A stretch of 41,856 bases of DNA from IMG/VR virus record IMGVR_UViG_3300049825_000474, positions 1 to 41,856 of that record; one strand, written 5' to 3'. Made by a program: the position numbers and the translations under genes. Each line of letters begins with the position of its first letter. Position 1 is the stretch's first letter. Shown here piece after piece: positions 14,601 through 23,508 of this stretch. The stretch comes from a virus. The notes beneath the pieces were generated by a model that did not search any database, was not told where the DNA came from, and saw only the letters and a program-made list of their open reading frames with translations.

Positions 14601-16068
14601 CCTGGCGGATTTTCAGGTTAGCCCCGTTCACCGTGAGCGAGGCTCCCGCAGGGGACCAAAGAACATCAACGGCGAAGCCAGTTTGACCCGCTTGCCCAAG
14701 CTGCCGCCATTCGACCGTTCCATCAACCGGATTTGCTGCTTGCGTGTCGTAGGCAGCATCCCAGTTATTGCCGCCGTCGTAGCTCATCTTGAGCCCAGCC
14801 CCGAGAGGCCCGGAGCTGTCCCCAATTTGCTGATCGAGGCGGAATCTGTTGATACTGAAGCGGTCCCCTAAGTGGTACATCACGGGAGCAATACGGCGAC
14901 ATGTAAAGTTCGAGCCCTCATCGGCTGTTACTGTGGGATCGAGCTTGAAGATTTTCCCGTCACTGTAGCGCATGGCATAGTTTCTGCCCTGCCCAGCTCC
15001 AGATCCAGCGTCGACGCCCACCGAAACAAAGAAGGCCGGGGCCTCTCCCGCCGTGGCGTTGGTGACGACTTCGAGCCAGCACTTATATCGGAAGCTGTAC
15101 CAAAGATTGAAATTCCCGGTGCGGCTGTAGAGGCTGTAGAAGTTATGGCCGCCAATTTGGAACTTGGCCCCGAGTAGGTCATACATCGAGCTCGCCCGTT
15201 GAATTTTGAATTCAATCGCATGGGTGCTAATCCGATCTACCGTGCCAGTTCGCGCAACCATCACCTGCCCGAAACCCTCTTGACCGCGGGTGGCCATAAC
15301 CGAGCCAAGCTTGTTCTTGGCGATAGAGAACGGCGCGCCGATGCCTTCTTCGATGAATGCGTGCTGAATCTTTGCCAGCGCAAAGCCAGCCACGCCGGCG
15401 TTATAGAAAAAGCTGGTGGTCTCGCGCCCAGCCGCCATCAAAGTATCATCGTGCGCGGAAAGCGTCTGGATAACGTCCGGCGCATCCTCACGAGATGCGT
15501 AGTCCAGCGCCGCCCATGTGGTGAAGTCGTTCAGCCCCGATTGATGGATAACGTTTCCACCGCCAACCGCATAGGCGAATCCATCCAGGTAGCACATGGA
15601 ATAGAACGGAATTGGGGTGGTAACCGCGACTACGGCCGTTCCGTTCCACACATACAACTCTTCTGTCTGGGTATTGAGGATGGCCACCTGGGTCAACTGG
15701 ATGTTGGAGAAAACAATACATGGGGAGATTCCCGCATTGATATCTCCGCGCACTGTTACCGCCCCGCCTGAGCTGACGGTAAAGAACTTCGAGCCGGCGC
15801 AGCCAGCGAGCACATCGTAGGTTTTGACCGTGGCAATGGTCATGTTGAGCGAGAACAGGCCGCGGCCTTGCCCGATTCCAGGCGTTGCGAACGTGACAAA
15901 CCCAGGCCGCGCCACCATGTCTAACGGCTGATCTTTGCCGGTGCCCACTTCGTTCGCCTGGGGGTACAGATTGATCACGCGATCAATGCCGAGTGCGGCC
16001 TGTTGCGGTGTGCAATTGTAGCCGGGCCCGCAGAATCCTGGGTACGGGATTAACTTAGAGTTCTGCAT
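14593..16068 (-). CDS. Packaged DNA stabilisation / tail hub protein (P22 gp10-like)
   Basis: This 491-residue protein starts at the ATG at 16068 (MQNSKLIPYPG), inside the end of the upstream gene; the longer frame is rejected. It has the beta-propeller-like layout of the gp10/tail-hub family: an N-terminal segment with RVINLYPQ, repeated short beta blades, AALDYASREDAPDVIQTLSA, then the hallmark H-D-D-T-L-M-A-A-G-R-E-T-T-S-F-F-Y-N-A-G (family: G-R-x-S-x-E-x-F-x-N-x-G) and H-A-F-I-E-E-G-I-G-A-P. gp10 closes the portal after DNA packaging and supports the tail needle. The length is close to P22 gp10. Confidence 0.8.
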   Translation of the reverse strand: MQNSKLIPYPGFCGPGYNCTPQQAALGIDRVINLYPQANEVGTGKDQPLDMVARPGFVTFATPGIGQGRGLFSLNMTIATVKTYDVLAGCAGSKFFTVSSGGAVTVRGDINAGISPCIVFSNIQLTQVAILNTQTEELYVWNGTAVVAVTTPIPFYSMCYLDGFAYAVGGGNVIHQSGLNDFTTWAALDYASREDAPDVIQTLSAHDDTLMAAGRETTSFFYNAGVAGFALAKIQHAFIEEGIGAPFSIAKNKLGSVMATRGQEGFGQVMVARTGTVDRISTHAIEFKIQRASSMYDLLGAKFQIGGHNFYSLYSRTGNFNLWYSFRYKCWLEVVTNATAGEAPAFFVSVGVDAGSGAGQGRNYAMRYSDGKIFKLDPTVTADEGSNFTCRRIAPVMYHLGDRFSINRFRLDQQIGDSSGPLGAGLKMSYDGGNNWDAAYDTQAANPVDGTVEWRQLGQAGQTGFAVDVLWSPAGASLTVNGANLKIRQDA

Positions 16069-16288
16069 CGACCACCACGATTTTATGCTTAGGGCAAACC
16101 CAGGAAGCTGTCGGACCACTTCCAGCTAGCCCGCCAATGAACTGCCAGTCGCCGGATGGGCGCATAATGAGGGGGTGGGTGCCGATGTATGCCTGAATCT
16201 CCACCGCCCCGCAGTGGGAGCACTTCCAACTCACCCCAGTCGCCATATCCGAAGGGAGCATCATCAATGCCAACGTCTGGGCATCCAT
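16055..16288 (-). CDS. Small zinc-ribbon-like protein in the tail region
   Basis: This 77-residue protein has C-S-H-C near residue 23 and a later C-P-K-H near residue 65, so a CxxC...CxxH zinc site is plausible. The middle contains AYIGTHPLIMRPSGDWQFIG. It starts directly after the upstream gene stop and ends inside the next gene (14-base overlap), so translation is coupled. No family is recognised. Its place between the gp4-like and gp10-like genes suggests a minor tail or assembly component. Confidence 0.68.
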   Translation of the reverse strand: MDAQTLALMMLPSDMATGVSWKCSHCGAVEIQAYIGTHPLIMRPSGDWQFIGGLAGSGPTASWVCPKHKIVVVDAEL

Positions 16289-16669
16289 TTAAGCCGCCTT
16301 CGGCTTGAATGCCGCGATGGTTAGCATTTTGTTTTCGAACATGGCCGCTTGCCCCGCCAAGTCACTCAGCATTTCTCCCGCGCCTTCAGTGCCCGCGATC
16401 TTGAAGGACAAGCGGTACATGATGGCCGCTTCCCAGCCCGATGGATAAGTATTGTCTGTGGCCGGATTGGTCCCAAAAGCCGCAACCGCCGTTACCGTCA
16501 GCACGCGCCCAGCAAGGGTGAACCCTGCCCGGCCCTCCGCTTCGTATTCTGCGCATACCTGATTGAGTAGCAGCAAATAGCGCGCCGCCTGCGAAGCGTT
16601 TGCCGAGGCCCCCGGCTTGAGCGTCTGAAGAATGCCTAGCGCACCGTCTATGAACTGTGTTCCCGTCAT
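16289..16669 (-). CDS. Head-tail connector / gp4-like tail accessory factor (small)
   Basis: This 126-residue mostly helical protein begins with a helix (FIDGALGILQTL), then QAARYLLLLNQVCAEYEAEG and YPSGWEAAIMYRLSFKIAG. This is the helix order of P22 gp4-like connector proteins, in which a four-helix bundle binds under the portal ring. It lies just upstream of the gp10-like gene, as gp4 does in P22. The larger 259-residue neighbour has a similar N-terminal pattern, so the two may form successive adaptor rings. Assigned by pattern and gene order. Confidence 0.62.
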   Translation of the reverse strand: MTGTQFIDGALGILQTLKPGASANASQAARYLLLLNQVCAEYEAEGRAGFTLAGRVLTVTAVAAFGTNPATDNTYPSGWEAAIMYRLSFKIAGTEGAGEMLSDLAGQAAMFENKMLTIAAFKPKAA

Positions 16670-16678
16670 GCGGTCAGT

Positions 16679-17458
16679 TTACCATCGGCGAAGAAGGCCA
16701 GCGCCCGAGCGCAGACCGGGGATGTCCGAGCCACCCGGCCCGCTTCCCATGCTCGGCAGTGCAGGATACACCCGCCTGGTAACGCTGTTGAGCGTGGCAA
16801 GCCATCCCAGGCCATCGTTTGCCGCCGCCTGCAAGTGGCGCGGAATGTCGATGGGCCCTTTGCCGCGCCGTATTCCCGAAGCGCCGGAAACCGCCGTTAC
16901 GTGCATTAGTGTCGAGCGCCACTTTGGAGGAAGGTCGAAGGCATCATCCAGCGCCGCAAACTGTGCCACCTGCTTGGGAAGCAGCATCCCCACGTTGTAG
17001 GCCACCGTCGGCACTCCGTACACGGTGATGTTCGCCAGCGGATAAGCCCCATCATTCACCAGCGCCACGGGCCAGGGATATTTCAGGTTCGGCATGGTGA
17101 GCGAGGCGTATTCCTGGGGGGTCCAGATGCTCAGATGATGACGGGTTTCCTGCTCGCCAGAGCCAACCACGATCCAAGCCGCTTCGATCCCCTTGCCTGG
17201 TTGCGGACCCTCAGGTCTGGCCCAGTTCCAAGTGCCGCCAGTTCCGAAAGTGTAGGTTGCGACGTTCACCTGAAGCGCGAAAACCTTCTGGATATGGGAA
17301 TAGGCGAAGTATCCGTACTTAGCCGTCCAGTCGTCCAGCAGCAAATTCATGCGCCGGAACATCCAGGTCAACTCTTCTGGCTGTGGAGCTTGTCCCGGTT
17401 CAGTGGCGCCGAGCTCCACAAGCATATCGGTGCAGACGGTTCGACAGGTTTCGGCCAT
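16679..17458 (-). CDS. Head-tail adaptor / tail accessory protein
   Basis: This 259-residue protein begins with a helical domain (CTDMLVELGATEPGQAPQPE, then FRRMNLLLDDWTAK). A beta region follows with L-x-V-N-V-A-T-Y-T-F-G and a RP-x-x-I-x-x-A-like turn (RPEGPQPGKGIEAAWIV), then YGVPTVAYNVGMLLPKQVAQF, LPPKWRSTLMH and a Gly/Arg-rich end. This order fits the widespread phage head-tail adaptor family, which contains an N-terminal gp4-like helix bundle and an inserted beta-sandwich. The Gly/Ser/Arg-rich last 40 residues are low complexity. It sits immediately downstream of the endolysin gene. Confidence 0.68.
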   Translation of the reverse strand: MAETCRTVCTDMLVELGATEPGQAPQPEELTWMFRRMNLLLDDWTAKYGYFAYSHIQKVFALQVNVATYTFGTGGTWNWARPEGPQPGKGIEAAWIVVGSGEQETRHHLSIWTPQEYASLTMPNLKYPWPVALVNDGAYPLANITVYGVPTVAYNVGMLLPKQVAQFAALDDAFDLPPKWRSTLMHVTAVSGASGIRRGKGPIDIPRHLQAAANDGLGWLATLNSVTRRVYPALPSMGSGPGGSDIPGLRSGAGLLRRW

Positions 17459-17469
17459 GCCTCAGAATA

Positions 17470-18000
17470 CTACGCGCACAAGCGATTGAGCCGGGCGAGC
17501 CAACCTGGGAGGTCATCCGCGAACAGCGCCGGGTTTCGAGCCGCAATGGTGCGGTAGTAGGCTTCCGCCACGGTTTTCAAGTCAGCAATCAGAAACTCTG
17601 GGTTGCGTGAGTTCACCGCCGCCGCCGTCTTTGGGCCGAGATTTCCGTCTAGCCGCAGTTCCCTTGATGCCGCCGCCTGCAACCAGCGAATAACGCGAGT
17701 ACCGTCCGGTCCTTCGGTGTTGACCGCCAGGTTCAGCAGCAGATTTGCCAAGCGCTGATTGTCGATCGCGCCCAAGCTCCGCGGGTCCCAATAGCATTGG
17801 CGATACCATGCCTTCGCCTGTTCGGTGGTCAAGTTCTTGACAGTGGAAGGCCAGCCCGCGCGGGACATCGCTGCGTATCCCGAGGCTTCGTAAGTCTTTT
17901 GGGTGATACCGAAGTTGACGGCTCCGCGGCCGTTATCTTCAGGAGCAAACCCGCCTTCGTGCTTCAGGAGCACCTCGGCCGCCTCGCCGAAGGAACTCAT
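17470..18000 (-). CDS. Endolysin, GH108-type muramidase with PG-binding C-terminus
   Basis: This 176-residue enzyme has the GH108 signature near the N-terminus: L-K-H-E-G-G-F with the presumed catalytic Glu at residue 15, then VNFGITQKTYEASG. Residues from about 95 onward (LLNLAVNTEGPDGTRVIRWL, then LRLDGNLGPKTAAAVN) match the PG_binding_3 domain that follows GH108 catalytic domains. It should cleave the MurNAc-GlcNAc glycan of peptidoglycan at lysis. There is no signal peptide, so it needs a holin; candidates lie at 5292-5983. Its ATG overlaps the stop of a small exported protein (TAATG). Confidence 0.85.
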   Translation of the reverse strand: MSSFGEAAEVLLKHEGGFAPEDNGRGAVNFGITQKTYEASGYAAMSRAGWPSTVKNLTTEQAKAWYRQCYWDPRSLGAIDNQRLANLLLNLAVNTEGPDGTRVIRWLQAAASRELRLDGNLGPKTAAAVNSRNPEFLIADLKTVAEAYYRTIAARNPALFADDLPGWLARLNRLCA

Positions 18001-18323
18001 TATCTTCCCTCAACATAGGGCACATCCTCGACGCCGAACGTAATGTTCTTACCGACCGAATAAACATCGATCACAAGATAGGCCCCGGGAGCTGCTGTGA
18101 TGTGTGTGCCATCCGGCAAGCTGCGAATCAACTTCACCCCTTGCGGCAGCGTTACCGGTTGCCCCTCTACATACGGTCCATCCCATACCAGCGGGTGCGC
18201 TAGGTCAACCTTGAGCGTCTTCGTGGTCGGGACCACAACGCCAGATGCTTTCGGAGTCGCAGACATTAGCGTGGCGACGGCCACAGCCGCTATTAGTGCG
18301 CCGATTTTGTTGCTTGCTTTCAT
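18000..18323 (-). CDS. Small exported protein preceding the endolysin
   Basis: This 107-residue protein starts at the ATG preceded by GGAGGGG. Residues 1-30 (MKASNKIGALIAAVAVATLM, then SATPKASG) form a typical Sec signal with an AxA-like site. The mature part is about 80 residues, Pro/Val/Asp-rich and beta-like, with repeated PYVEG motifs (at about 53 and 102) and no Cys. It overlaps the endolysin start by one base, so it may take part in lysis or envelope modification, but no known lysis family is recognised. Confidence 0.68.
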   Translation of the reverse strand: MKASNKIGALIAAVAVATLMSATPKASGVVVPTTKTLKVDLAHPLVWDGPYVEGQPVTLPQGVKLIRSLPDGTHITAAPGAYLVIDVYSVGKNITFGVEDVPYVEGR

Positions 18324-18427
18324 ATTCCCCTCCAATTCAGAAATGGTGACCGAAGCTCCGAGACTCCGGCCACCCGGCCCAGGTCAACAGGTTATCACGT
18401 CATCAAAAAGCAAATCACGGGTCGGAT

Positions 18428-18640
18428 TTATACCTTTTCCCCTGGCCAACCGCGCTCCACCCACCAGTTAACCCAGCCCCGGAGCATGGCAATTTGAATT
18501 CGATCGAAGGCGTCTCGATTATCTTGAGACATCGATTCGCGCGCAACCGTGAAGCTATGGATTATAGCGGACACCATGGCTTCCCCGGGGAGCGTTGCGC
18601 CGATCTCCAGCTTTGGAATTTCGAGCCTCGGTAGATCCAT
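18428..18640 (-). CDS. Small helical protein of unknown function
   Basis: This 70-residue protein starts 6 bases after the upstream stop. The N-terminus reads MDLPRLEIPKLEIGATLPG, followed by a helix (AMVSAIIHSFTVARESM) and a Trp-rich amphipathic end (GWVNWWVERGWPGEKV). No transmembrane segment or known motif is seen. It lies in the late operon between a virion-type gene and the lysis pair. The 104-base gap after it holds no supported gene. Confidence 0.55.
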   Translation of the reverse strand: MDLPRLEIPKLEIGATLPGEAMVSAIIHSFTVARESMSQDNRDAFDRIQIAMLRGWVNWWVERGWPGEKV

Positions 18641-18646
18641 TTTGCT

Positions 18647-19396
18647 TCAGACCTTTACCCACAAAAGCCTGTCGCTACCGGCTCCACCGGCTCCGCCAAA
18701 CATTGACCCCGCTCCGAACGTTGCCACCTTTACCAGCTTGTAGTTTCCATCCGGCCCAGGCTTAATACTACCCACCTCTGGAAGCTGCACGTCGGGGACC
18801 AACTGCCGAACGGTTCCAAGAAACTGGTACTCCGGGGAGGTGAGCATCTGCCCTACATACTGAATGGGCGCATTGGGGGCAGGCGCAGGAGAATAGGTTC
18901 TATGTGGAACATCCGTGCCGAACAGATACTTGGCCACGTCGACGCGCATCGCCGCCGAATCAAACAAAAAGTTGCGAGCATCGGCAGGCCAAACAACGCT
19001 CCCCTTTGTCATGGCAACGGTCCCGACAAGGATCGCTATTGCGCCTGGATTCTCAGAACTTCGGAGCGAGTAGACGACGCTATCGAAAGAAGGCATTCCT
19101 TCGCGCTGCATCCAGTTGAGGATTTTTTCGTACTCTGACGCAGGGGCGGACGCGGGGGAACCTCCCGGCAATGATCCGTAAGGCCAACTCTCTGGTGTAA
19201 CGTCGATGGACGCCGGGGATACCGTGATGGGTGAACTCATTGTAATTTTCTCCTGTCTCGCTTGTAGGTCATAAAGAGAGCGCGCGCGTGGCAGCCGTTG
19301 ATTGACTTGGGAAACGATAATCTCTTCGGCGGATTCCCCGGCGATTTTAAGCAGCCCCCCAGCCAATCGCCGCAACGCATTGTGGACTCTGCTCAT
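18647..19396 (-). CDS. Late protein of unknown function with a possible internal start
   Basis: This protein has 249 residues from the ATG at 19396, 13 bases after the upstream stop. An in-frame ATG at 19240 (MSSPITVSP) has a much better ribosome-binding site (CAGGAGA), so a 197-residue form is likely, alone or in addition. The short form has Pro/Ser-rich linkers (GGSPASAPASEYEKILNW), a helix-strand region with DVAKYLFGTDVPHRTY, and a Gly-rich end (FGAGSMFGGAGGAGSDR). It looks like a virion or fibre-associated protein because it lies between the secreted/fibre genes and the lysis genes, but no family is recognised. Confidence 0.6.
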   Translation of the reverse strand: MSRVHNALRRLAGGLLKIAGESAEEIIVSQVNQRLPRARSLYDLQARQEKITMSSPITVSPASIDVTPESWPYGSLPGGSPASAPASEYEKILNWMQREGMPSFDSVVYSLRSSENPGAIAILVGTVAMTKGSVVWPADARNFLFDSAAMRVDVAKYLFGTDVPHRTYSPAPAPNAPIQYVGQMLTSPEYQFLGTVRQLVPDVQLPEVGSIKPGPDGNYKLVKVATFGAGSMFGGAGGAGSDRLLWVKV

Positions 19397-19409
19397 GGCA
19401 CCCAGTGTA

Positions 19410-21716
19410 TTACGGGGCAACCATGACGGGGAAGTTCGCATTGCTGGCGACAACAGCCGCCCCTATTTTCCATTCGATCGAGACCCGCACATCTCCACGA
19501 TTGCGGTCGACCGAGAAAGCGCATACCCCACTCGTGCATGTGGTGGAAGAGATGCTGCCATTTGAACCTGTGACGGTGATAACCATCGACGTGCTCGATC
19601 GCAACGAAAGGTAGGGGATTGTGTAGTTGGTAGAGTTCACCACAGCCGGCCCGCCCAACCTGGCGGCCGTCCAGTGGAATACGTTTCCGACCCCACAACA
19701 AAAGCCGAAATCCCTGTGCTTGTTTGGGTTCCCTACTTGGTCGAAGAGCTCGCGCGCGTCCTCGCCGTCCACATTTGGCCCAGAGTATCCAGTCTTCCCG
19801 AACATCGCCCCAGCCCATTCATCCAGGGCGTTTTTAGTGGCCGTAAGTTGGCTTGGCAAATACCCGCGAGACGGGCCGGAGAGGCCCTCCAGGCTATCGA
19901 AGCGCGAAGCCCATACCTCTGACTGTGTGGCCGAATTGAAGCGGCACATACCGCCTATCGTCGGAGCGGTCCCGATGGGCGAGCATGGCTCGTTCAGCCG
20001 CATGTAGTACATGCCCTTCGTCGCAGAGTCGAAGGCGTTGGCTAGGTTCCACGTGTTCATCGTGTCGGCGATCGATTGGAACCCGGCGATCGTTGTTGAG
20101 TTCGTTGCCGCCCCGACAACGATAGACAGGTTGCGCGCGGTCAAGCTCATGATGAACGGCTGCACGCCGTACCCGCCATAGTATGGGGCGTTCGCTTCGT
20201 AGCCGGTCATAGTGTAGAGGAGCCCAGAGGTCCCAGCACCGTCGAACGCCGTTGCTAAGGTAATGTGTGTGGAATCCACCCAGGTGCAAGCGGCTTTGGT
20301 TCCGTTGGCGCGGTATGTGTCGGTGGTAAATCCAAGCTGGATTAGCGAGACAAAGTAGCCGGCGGGGCGCGAGCAGACAGTCGAAGAGAAAGTTCCGCCC
20401 GTTAGCGTCACGTTCACTCCACCCGCAATCGAAACAGTCCCCGCTGATATTGGAGGATTGAACGAATTTCCCCACACCCCCGTGTATTGCAAGTTCTGCC
20501 ATGCCGTCAGGGCGCTGTTGAGGTATCCCTGATAGGTAGCTGCGCGCGAGGCGTCTGGATCGGTCAAGGCCGCGGTTGCGCAATTTTGCGTCAGATACCC
20601 CATCTCTCGCGTGTCATTGTTGGAGCCGATAGTAGGGCAAGCCGTGTCCAAATATGCCCGCATGGGCGTCCAGAATTCATTGTCGGAGCGCCCTTGGTCA
20701 TAGGCCCATTCCATCATCCCCAAATTCGCCCGCACTCGCGGAGGCAATTGCAAGTTCCCGTTCACGTTGGTATTGCGATCAAGATACGGGTTTCTCCACC
20801 ACTGATCGGCCAAGCGAAGCCATTCGGTCTTGAACCGGGTGAGGCCAGTCCGCAGATATGCCAGCCTGAATCCGGCAACGTTGTCGTAGTAGTTCACGTT
20901 GTCACTGCCGCCCGACCATCCACCGCCGCAATAGGACCACTGCGCACCAGTCACCGTCCCGATCGGCAAGGGAAAAGTTGGCAACAGGAGAGTCACTGAG
21001 GTTTCGGATGAACACGCAAGCACGCTGGAAGCTCTTTTCCCGGAAACGCCAGTAGCTTGGGTGTACCAAACAACAAGGTCGGTCGTTGGGGTCGTCCCCC
21101 CCCCACAGAGGCGCGTCTGCAGTAGCGTCCCTCCGCTGCCGGTGACAACCGGGTTTGTCCCTGCTCCGCCTGGCTGAGTTATCGTGATCGTGCCGGTTTG
21201 CGCGGTGTCCCAGTCCGAGCCGTTAAATAGTGGGTTCGCTGCGTTCTCCGTGAGGAATGCGTCCGCTATGGCTGGAAGGATATCGTCCTGATAGTTCCAT
21301 ACGCTGCTGCCGTGCCTTGTCTGGAATCCTAATAGCGTTTGAGCCATGGCCGGCATTGTGACCACACCATTGGCATCGGTCCCAACGGCGCCCACTATGA
21401 GGTCGGCGGTGTTAGTTGCTCCACCGGTAATGGCCGTGACTCTGAGCCGGATGATGTATTCCCCAAACACCGCATTCGTGACCGTTGGCTGGGATGCCGT
21501 TCGATTCGACCAGAGCAGCGTCGATGGGCCAGCCGCCTGGGTCCAGAAATACTGGCAACCACCAGCGCACGTCGAAGCCGTGCCGTCGAATTGATTTGTC
21601 GCCCCGGCCCGCATGGAAGTTGGAATTCTGATCATGGCGTCCTGCCCAAATCGCTTAGGCACGGCGGTTTGGGCAACCAGGGAAGAAGCGATGAGAAACG
21701 AGATTATGGCTTTCAT
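19410..21716 (-). CDS. Large secreted multi-domain protein (PKD-like domain)
   Basis: This 768-residue protein has a Sec signal (MKAIISFLIASSLVAQ). Residues about 35-110 are PKD-like: FDGTASTCAGGCQYFWTQAA, GPSTLLW, then GEYIIRLRVTA. A long helical region at about 130-400 contains W/Y/R-rich helices (FRLAYLRTGLTRFKTEWLRL, LADQWWRNPYLDRN) recalling alpha/alpha-barrel carbohydrate-active enzymes. It is interrupted by Thr/Gly-rich beta segments, and a small Ig-like C-terminal domain ends the protein. Several Cys pairs suggest disulfides, consistent with export. No catalytic motif is certain. It is encoded in the virion gene block, so it is either an appendage or an exported host-modifying protein. 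Confidence 0.72.
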   Translation of the reverse strand: MKAIISFLIASSLVAQTAVPKRFGQDAMIRIPTSMRAGATNQFDGTASTCAGGCQYFWTQAAGPSTLLWSNRTASQPTVTNAVFGEYIIRLRVTAITGGATNTADLIVGAVGTDANGVVTMPAMAQTLLGFQTRHGSSVWNYQDDILPAIADAFLTENAANPLFNGSDWDTAQTGTITITQPGGAGTNPVVTGSGGTLLQTRLCGGGTTPTTDLVVWYTQATGVSGKRASSVLACSSETSVTLLLPTFPLPIGTVTGAQWSYCGGGWSGGSDNVNYYDNVAGFRLAYLRTGLTRFKTEWLRLADQWWRNPYLDRNTNVNGNLQLPPRVRANLGMMEWAYDQGRSDNEFWTPMRAYLDTACPTIGSNNDTREMGYLTQNCATAALTDPDASRAATYQGYLNSALTAWQNLQYTGVWGNSFNPPISAGTVSIAGGVNVTLTGGTFSSTVCSRPAGYFVSLIQLGFTTDTYRANGTKAACTWVDSTHITLATAFDGAGTSGLLYTMTGYEANAPYYGGYGVQPFIMSLTARNLSIVVGAATNSTTIAGFQSIADTMNTWNLANAFDSATKGMYYMRLNEPCSPIGTAPTIGGMCRFNSATQSEVWASRFDSLEGLSGPSRGYLPSQLTATKNALDEWAGAMFGKTGYSGPNVDGEDARELFDQVGNPNKHRDFGFCCGVGNVFHWTAARLGGPAVVNSTNYTIPYLSLRSSTSMVITVTGSNGSISSTTCTSGVCAFSVDRNRGDVRVSIEWKIGAAVVASNANFPVMVAP

Positions 21717-21720
21717 GGAT

Positions 21721-23490
21721 TTACGGGAATAACAGGAAGGACTCTATGTAGCTGGCAGTTATCGCTGTCCGAGCTCCGCATGACGCCGGCATCGCGAGCG
21801 TGCCATTGGCTCCGGTTGCGGAAGTGGCGCCAGTGAAAAACCGCGCATTGCCGGTTTGTGCGTTGAAAATTGACTGATAGACCGTATTGTCCAGTGCTCC
21901 ATACCAAGCGAGGGCTGTCCCATCGGTGCTCCACCCGAGATAGTAGACGCCAGCAGGTATCGTTGTTGCCGCCGTGGCGGTCAAATAGAACGCCCCTGCG
22001 GCCGTTAACGCAGTCGAGGTTGTGAGATCGGTTCCGCTCACCTTATTGCAGGAGATGTCATAGATTGCCGCCGCAAACCCGCACGTTGCGCCGCATGAGC
22101 CAACTGCGGTTTGGACATACCCGGCCAATCCTGTGAATTTAAATGAACCGGTTGCGACGAATTGCTGATACCGAGGAACCTTTGAAGATGGAGCGGACGA
22201 TACCGCGCCAGTAGTCGAATCGACGGCGCAACTCGGCAGGCAGATGAACCCAGCGCCAGTGGTTGTCATATTGGGCCCGCCGCCCGCCGAACCAGCGCAA
22301 GGAAGCCGAAATGCCGTGCCGTCGTAGGCGAGGATGTATGTCTGCGCGGCCGCAACGTCACCACCGGAAAGGGCCCCTCCAGCGCAAGACAGAACGGACT
22401 TTGCTCCAAGCGCATCCACGTTTACGGTCTGCGTGGTGGTGTTTGTATTGCCTGGCTTGTAGTTCAAGACCATGCCCGACGTGTAGGCGGTCAGGGCAGG
22501 TGTTGCGCCGCACGTTTGTGCCCCAGCAGAACCGGCCCCAGCGCAAAAGACGGCGGATCCGGCCTGCACCGTGGCCTGCGTCGGACAAATCGCGGTATTC
22601 GCGGTGAGTTGCGCCGCAGTGGTCCCGTTGACAACATTCAGGCAAGCGTCCGTGGACGTGATCGAAGTCACCGTTCCCGCGCCGCCACTGCCGCCTTGCA
22701 CGGTCCAGGTGTTGGCGGCCGTACACCCGTACCAGTTTGATCCGGCCGCCGCGTCGGTAGTGAAAAACTTGTCGCCCACGGTGCACGGTTGGCCGGCACG
22801 CGCCGCCGCCGTCCCGCGATAGTTGGCATAGCCAGATGTTTCGGTTACCGCAAGCGTTCCGGCTCCAATGATCGGGGACCCGCTTACGGAAAGCGCAGGC
22901 GGGACGCTGAGGTCCACCGAGGTGACGGTTCCAGCGCCACCGGCCGCACCGCCACGCTTAGCCACGGTGTCTTTTACCAGCGTCACCTTGATTACGATGG
23001 CTGCGGAGTTGACGGAGTTCCCCGTGATGGTAATCAGCACGTTTCCAAATAACGGGTGAGGGTTGGCCGGGTAACATAGTTGCGCCGTGTTTGCTGATCG
23101 GTTGATGCAGCCTGCACCCAGGATGTCGGCGCCTGCGACGTCAAGCAAAGCCAGGTCCCAGTTTACGGTTGGGTTGGGTGAGCCTGGAATAGTTTCCACG
23201 CTGATGATGCTGTAGCCGTCGGTGTTGCCGAGGTTCCCGCCGAGGTCACCCACGGGAGTGCTGGAATACCGCCGCAGGATCGCTTGGTTGCCGGTGGCCG
23301 GATAGCTGCCGTCGGCAGCGTCTGCGGTTGCCGTTATTGTGATGGCGTGATTAACGCTGAATCCAAGTTGATCCATGCGTTGGGCTAGTGTTCCGGCGCC
23401 GTAGAGCGCTGGCAAGCAGAAGACGAGGATGGAAAGTCGCGCGGCAAGCCCGAAGGATGCCGCGCGGTTGAAGCGGGAAAGGGGCGTCAT
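21721..23490 (-). CDS. Secreted-type fibre protein
   Basis: This 589-residue protein has a long signal-like N-terminus (FGLAARLSILVFCLPALYGA, then GTLAQ). It contains two copies of a common tail/head-fibre motif: GTVTSVDLSVPPALSVSG at about 192 and GTVTSITSTDACLNVV at about 275. A chitin-binding-like or collar motif also occurs (GDKFFTTDAAAGSNWYGC). The rest is Ala/Gly/Thr-rich beta sequence, and the last 140 residues form a distinct beta domain with paired Cys. The fibre motif argues for a virion appendage while the N-terminus argues for export; both cannot be judged from sequence. Five bases separate it from the 768-residue gene. Confidence 0.7.
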   Translation of the reverse strand: MTPLSRFNRAASFGLAARLSILVFCLPALYGAGTLAQRMDQLGFSVNHAITITATADAADGSYPATGNQAILRRYSSTPVGDLGGNLGNTDGYSIISVETIPGSPNPTVNWDLALLDVAGADILGAGCINRSANTAQLCYPANPHPLFGNVLITITGNSVNSAAIVIKVTLVKDTVAKRGGAAGGAGTVTSVDLSVPPALSVSGSPIIGAGTLAVTETSGYANYRGTAAARAGQPCTVGDKFFTTDAAAGSNWYGCTAANTWTVQGGSGGAGTVTSITSTDACLNVVNGTTAAQLTANTAICPTQATVQAGSAVFCAGAGSAGAQTCGATPALTAYTSGMVLNYKPGNTNTTTQTVNVDALGAKSVLSCAGGALSGGDVAAAQTYILAYDGTAFRLPCAGSAGGGPNMTTTGAGFICLPSCAVDSTTGAVSSAPSSKVPRYQQFVATGSFKFTGLAGYVQTAVGSCGATCGFAAAIYDISCNKVSGTDLTTSTALTAAGAFYLTATAATTIPAGVYYLGWSTDGTALAWYGALDNTVYQSIFNAQTGNARFFTGATSATGANGTLAMPASCGARTAITASYIESFLLFP

Positions 23491-23508
23491 GCCCCGAAGT
23501 TTACCAAA

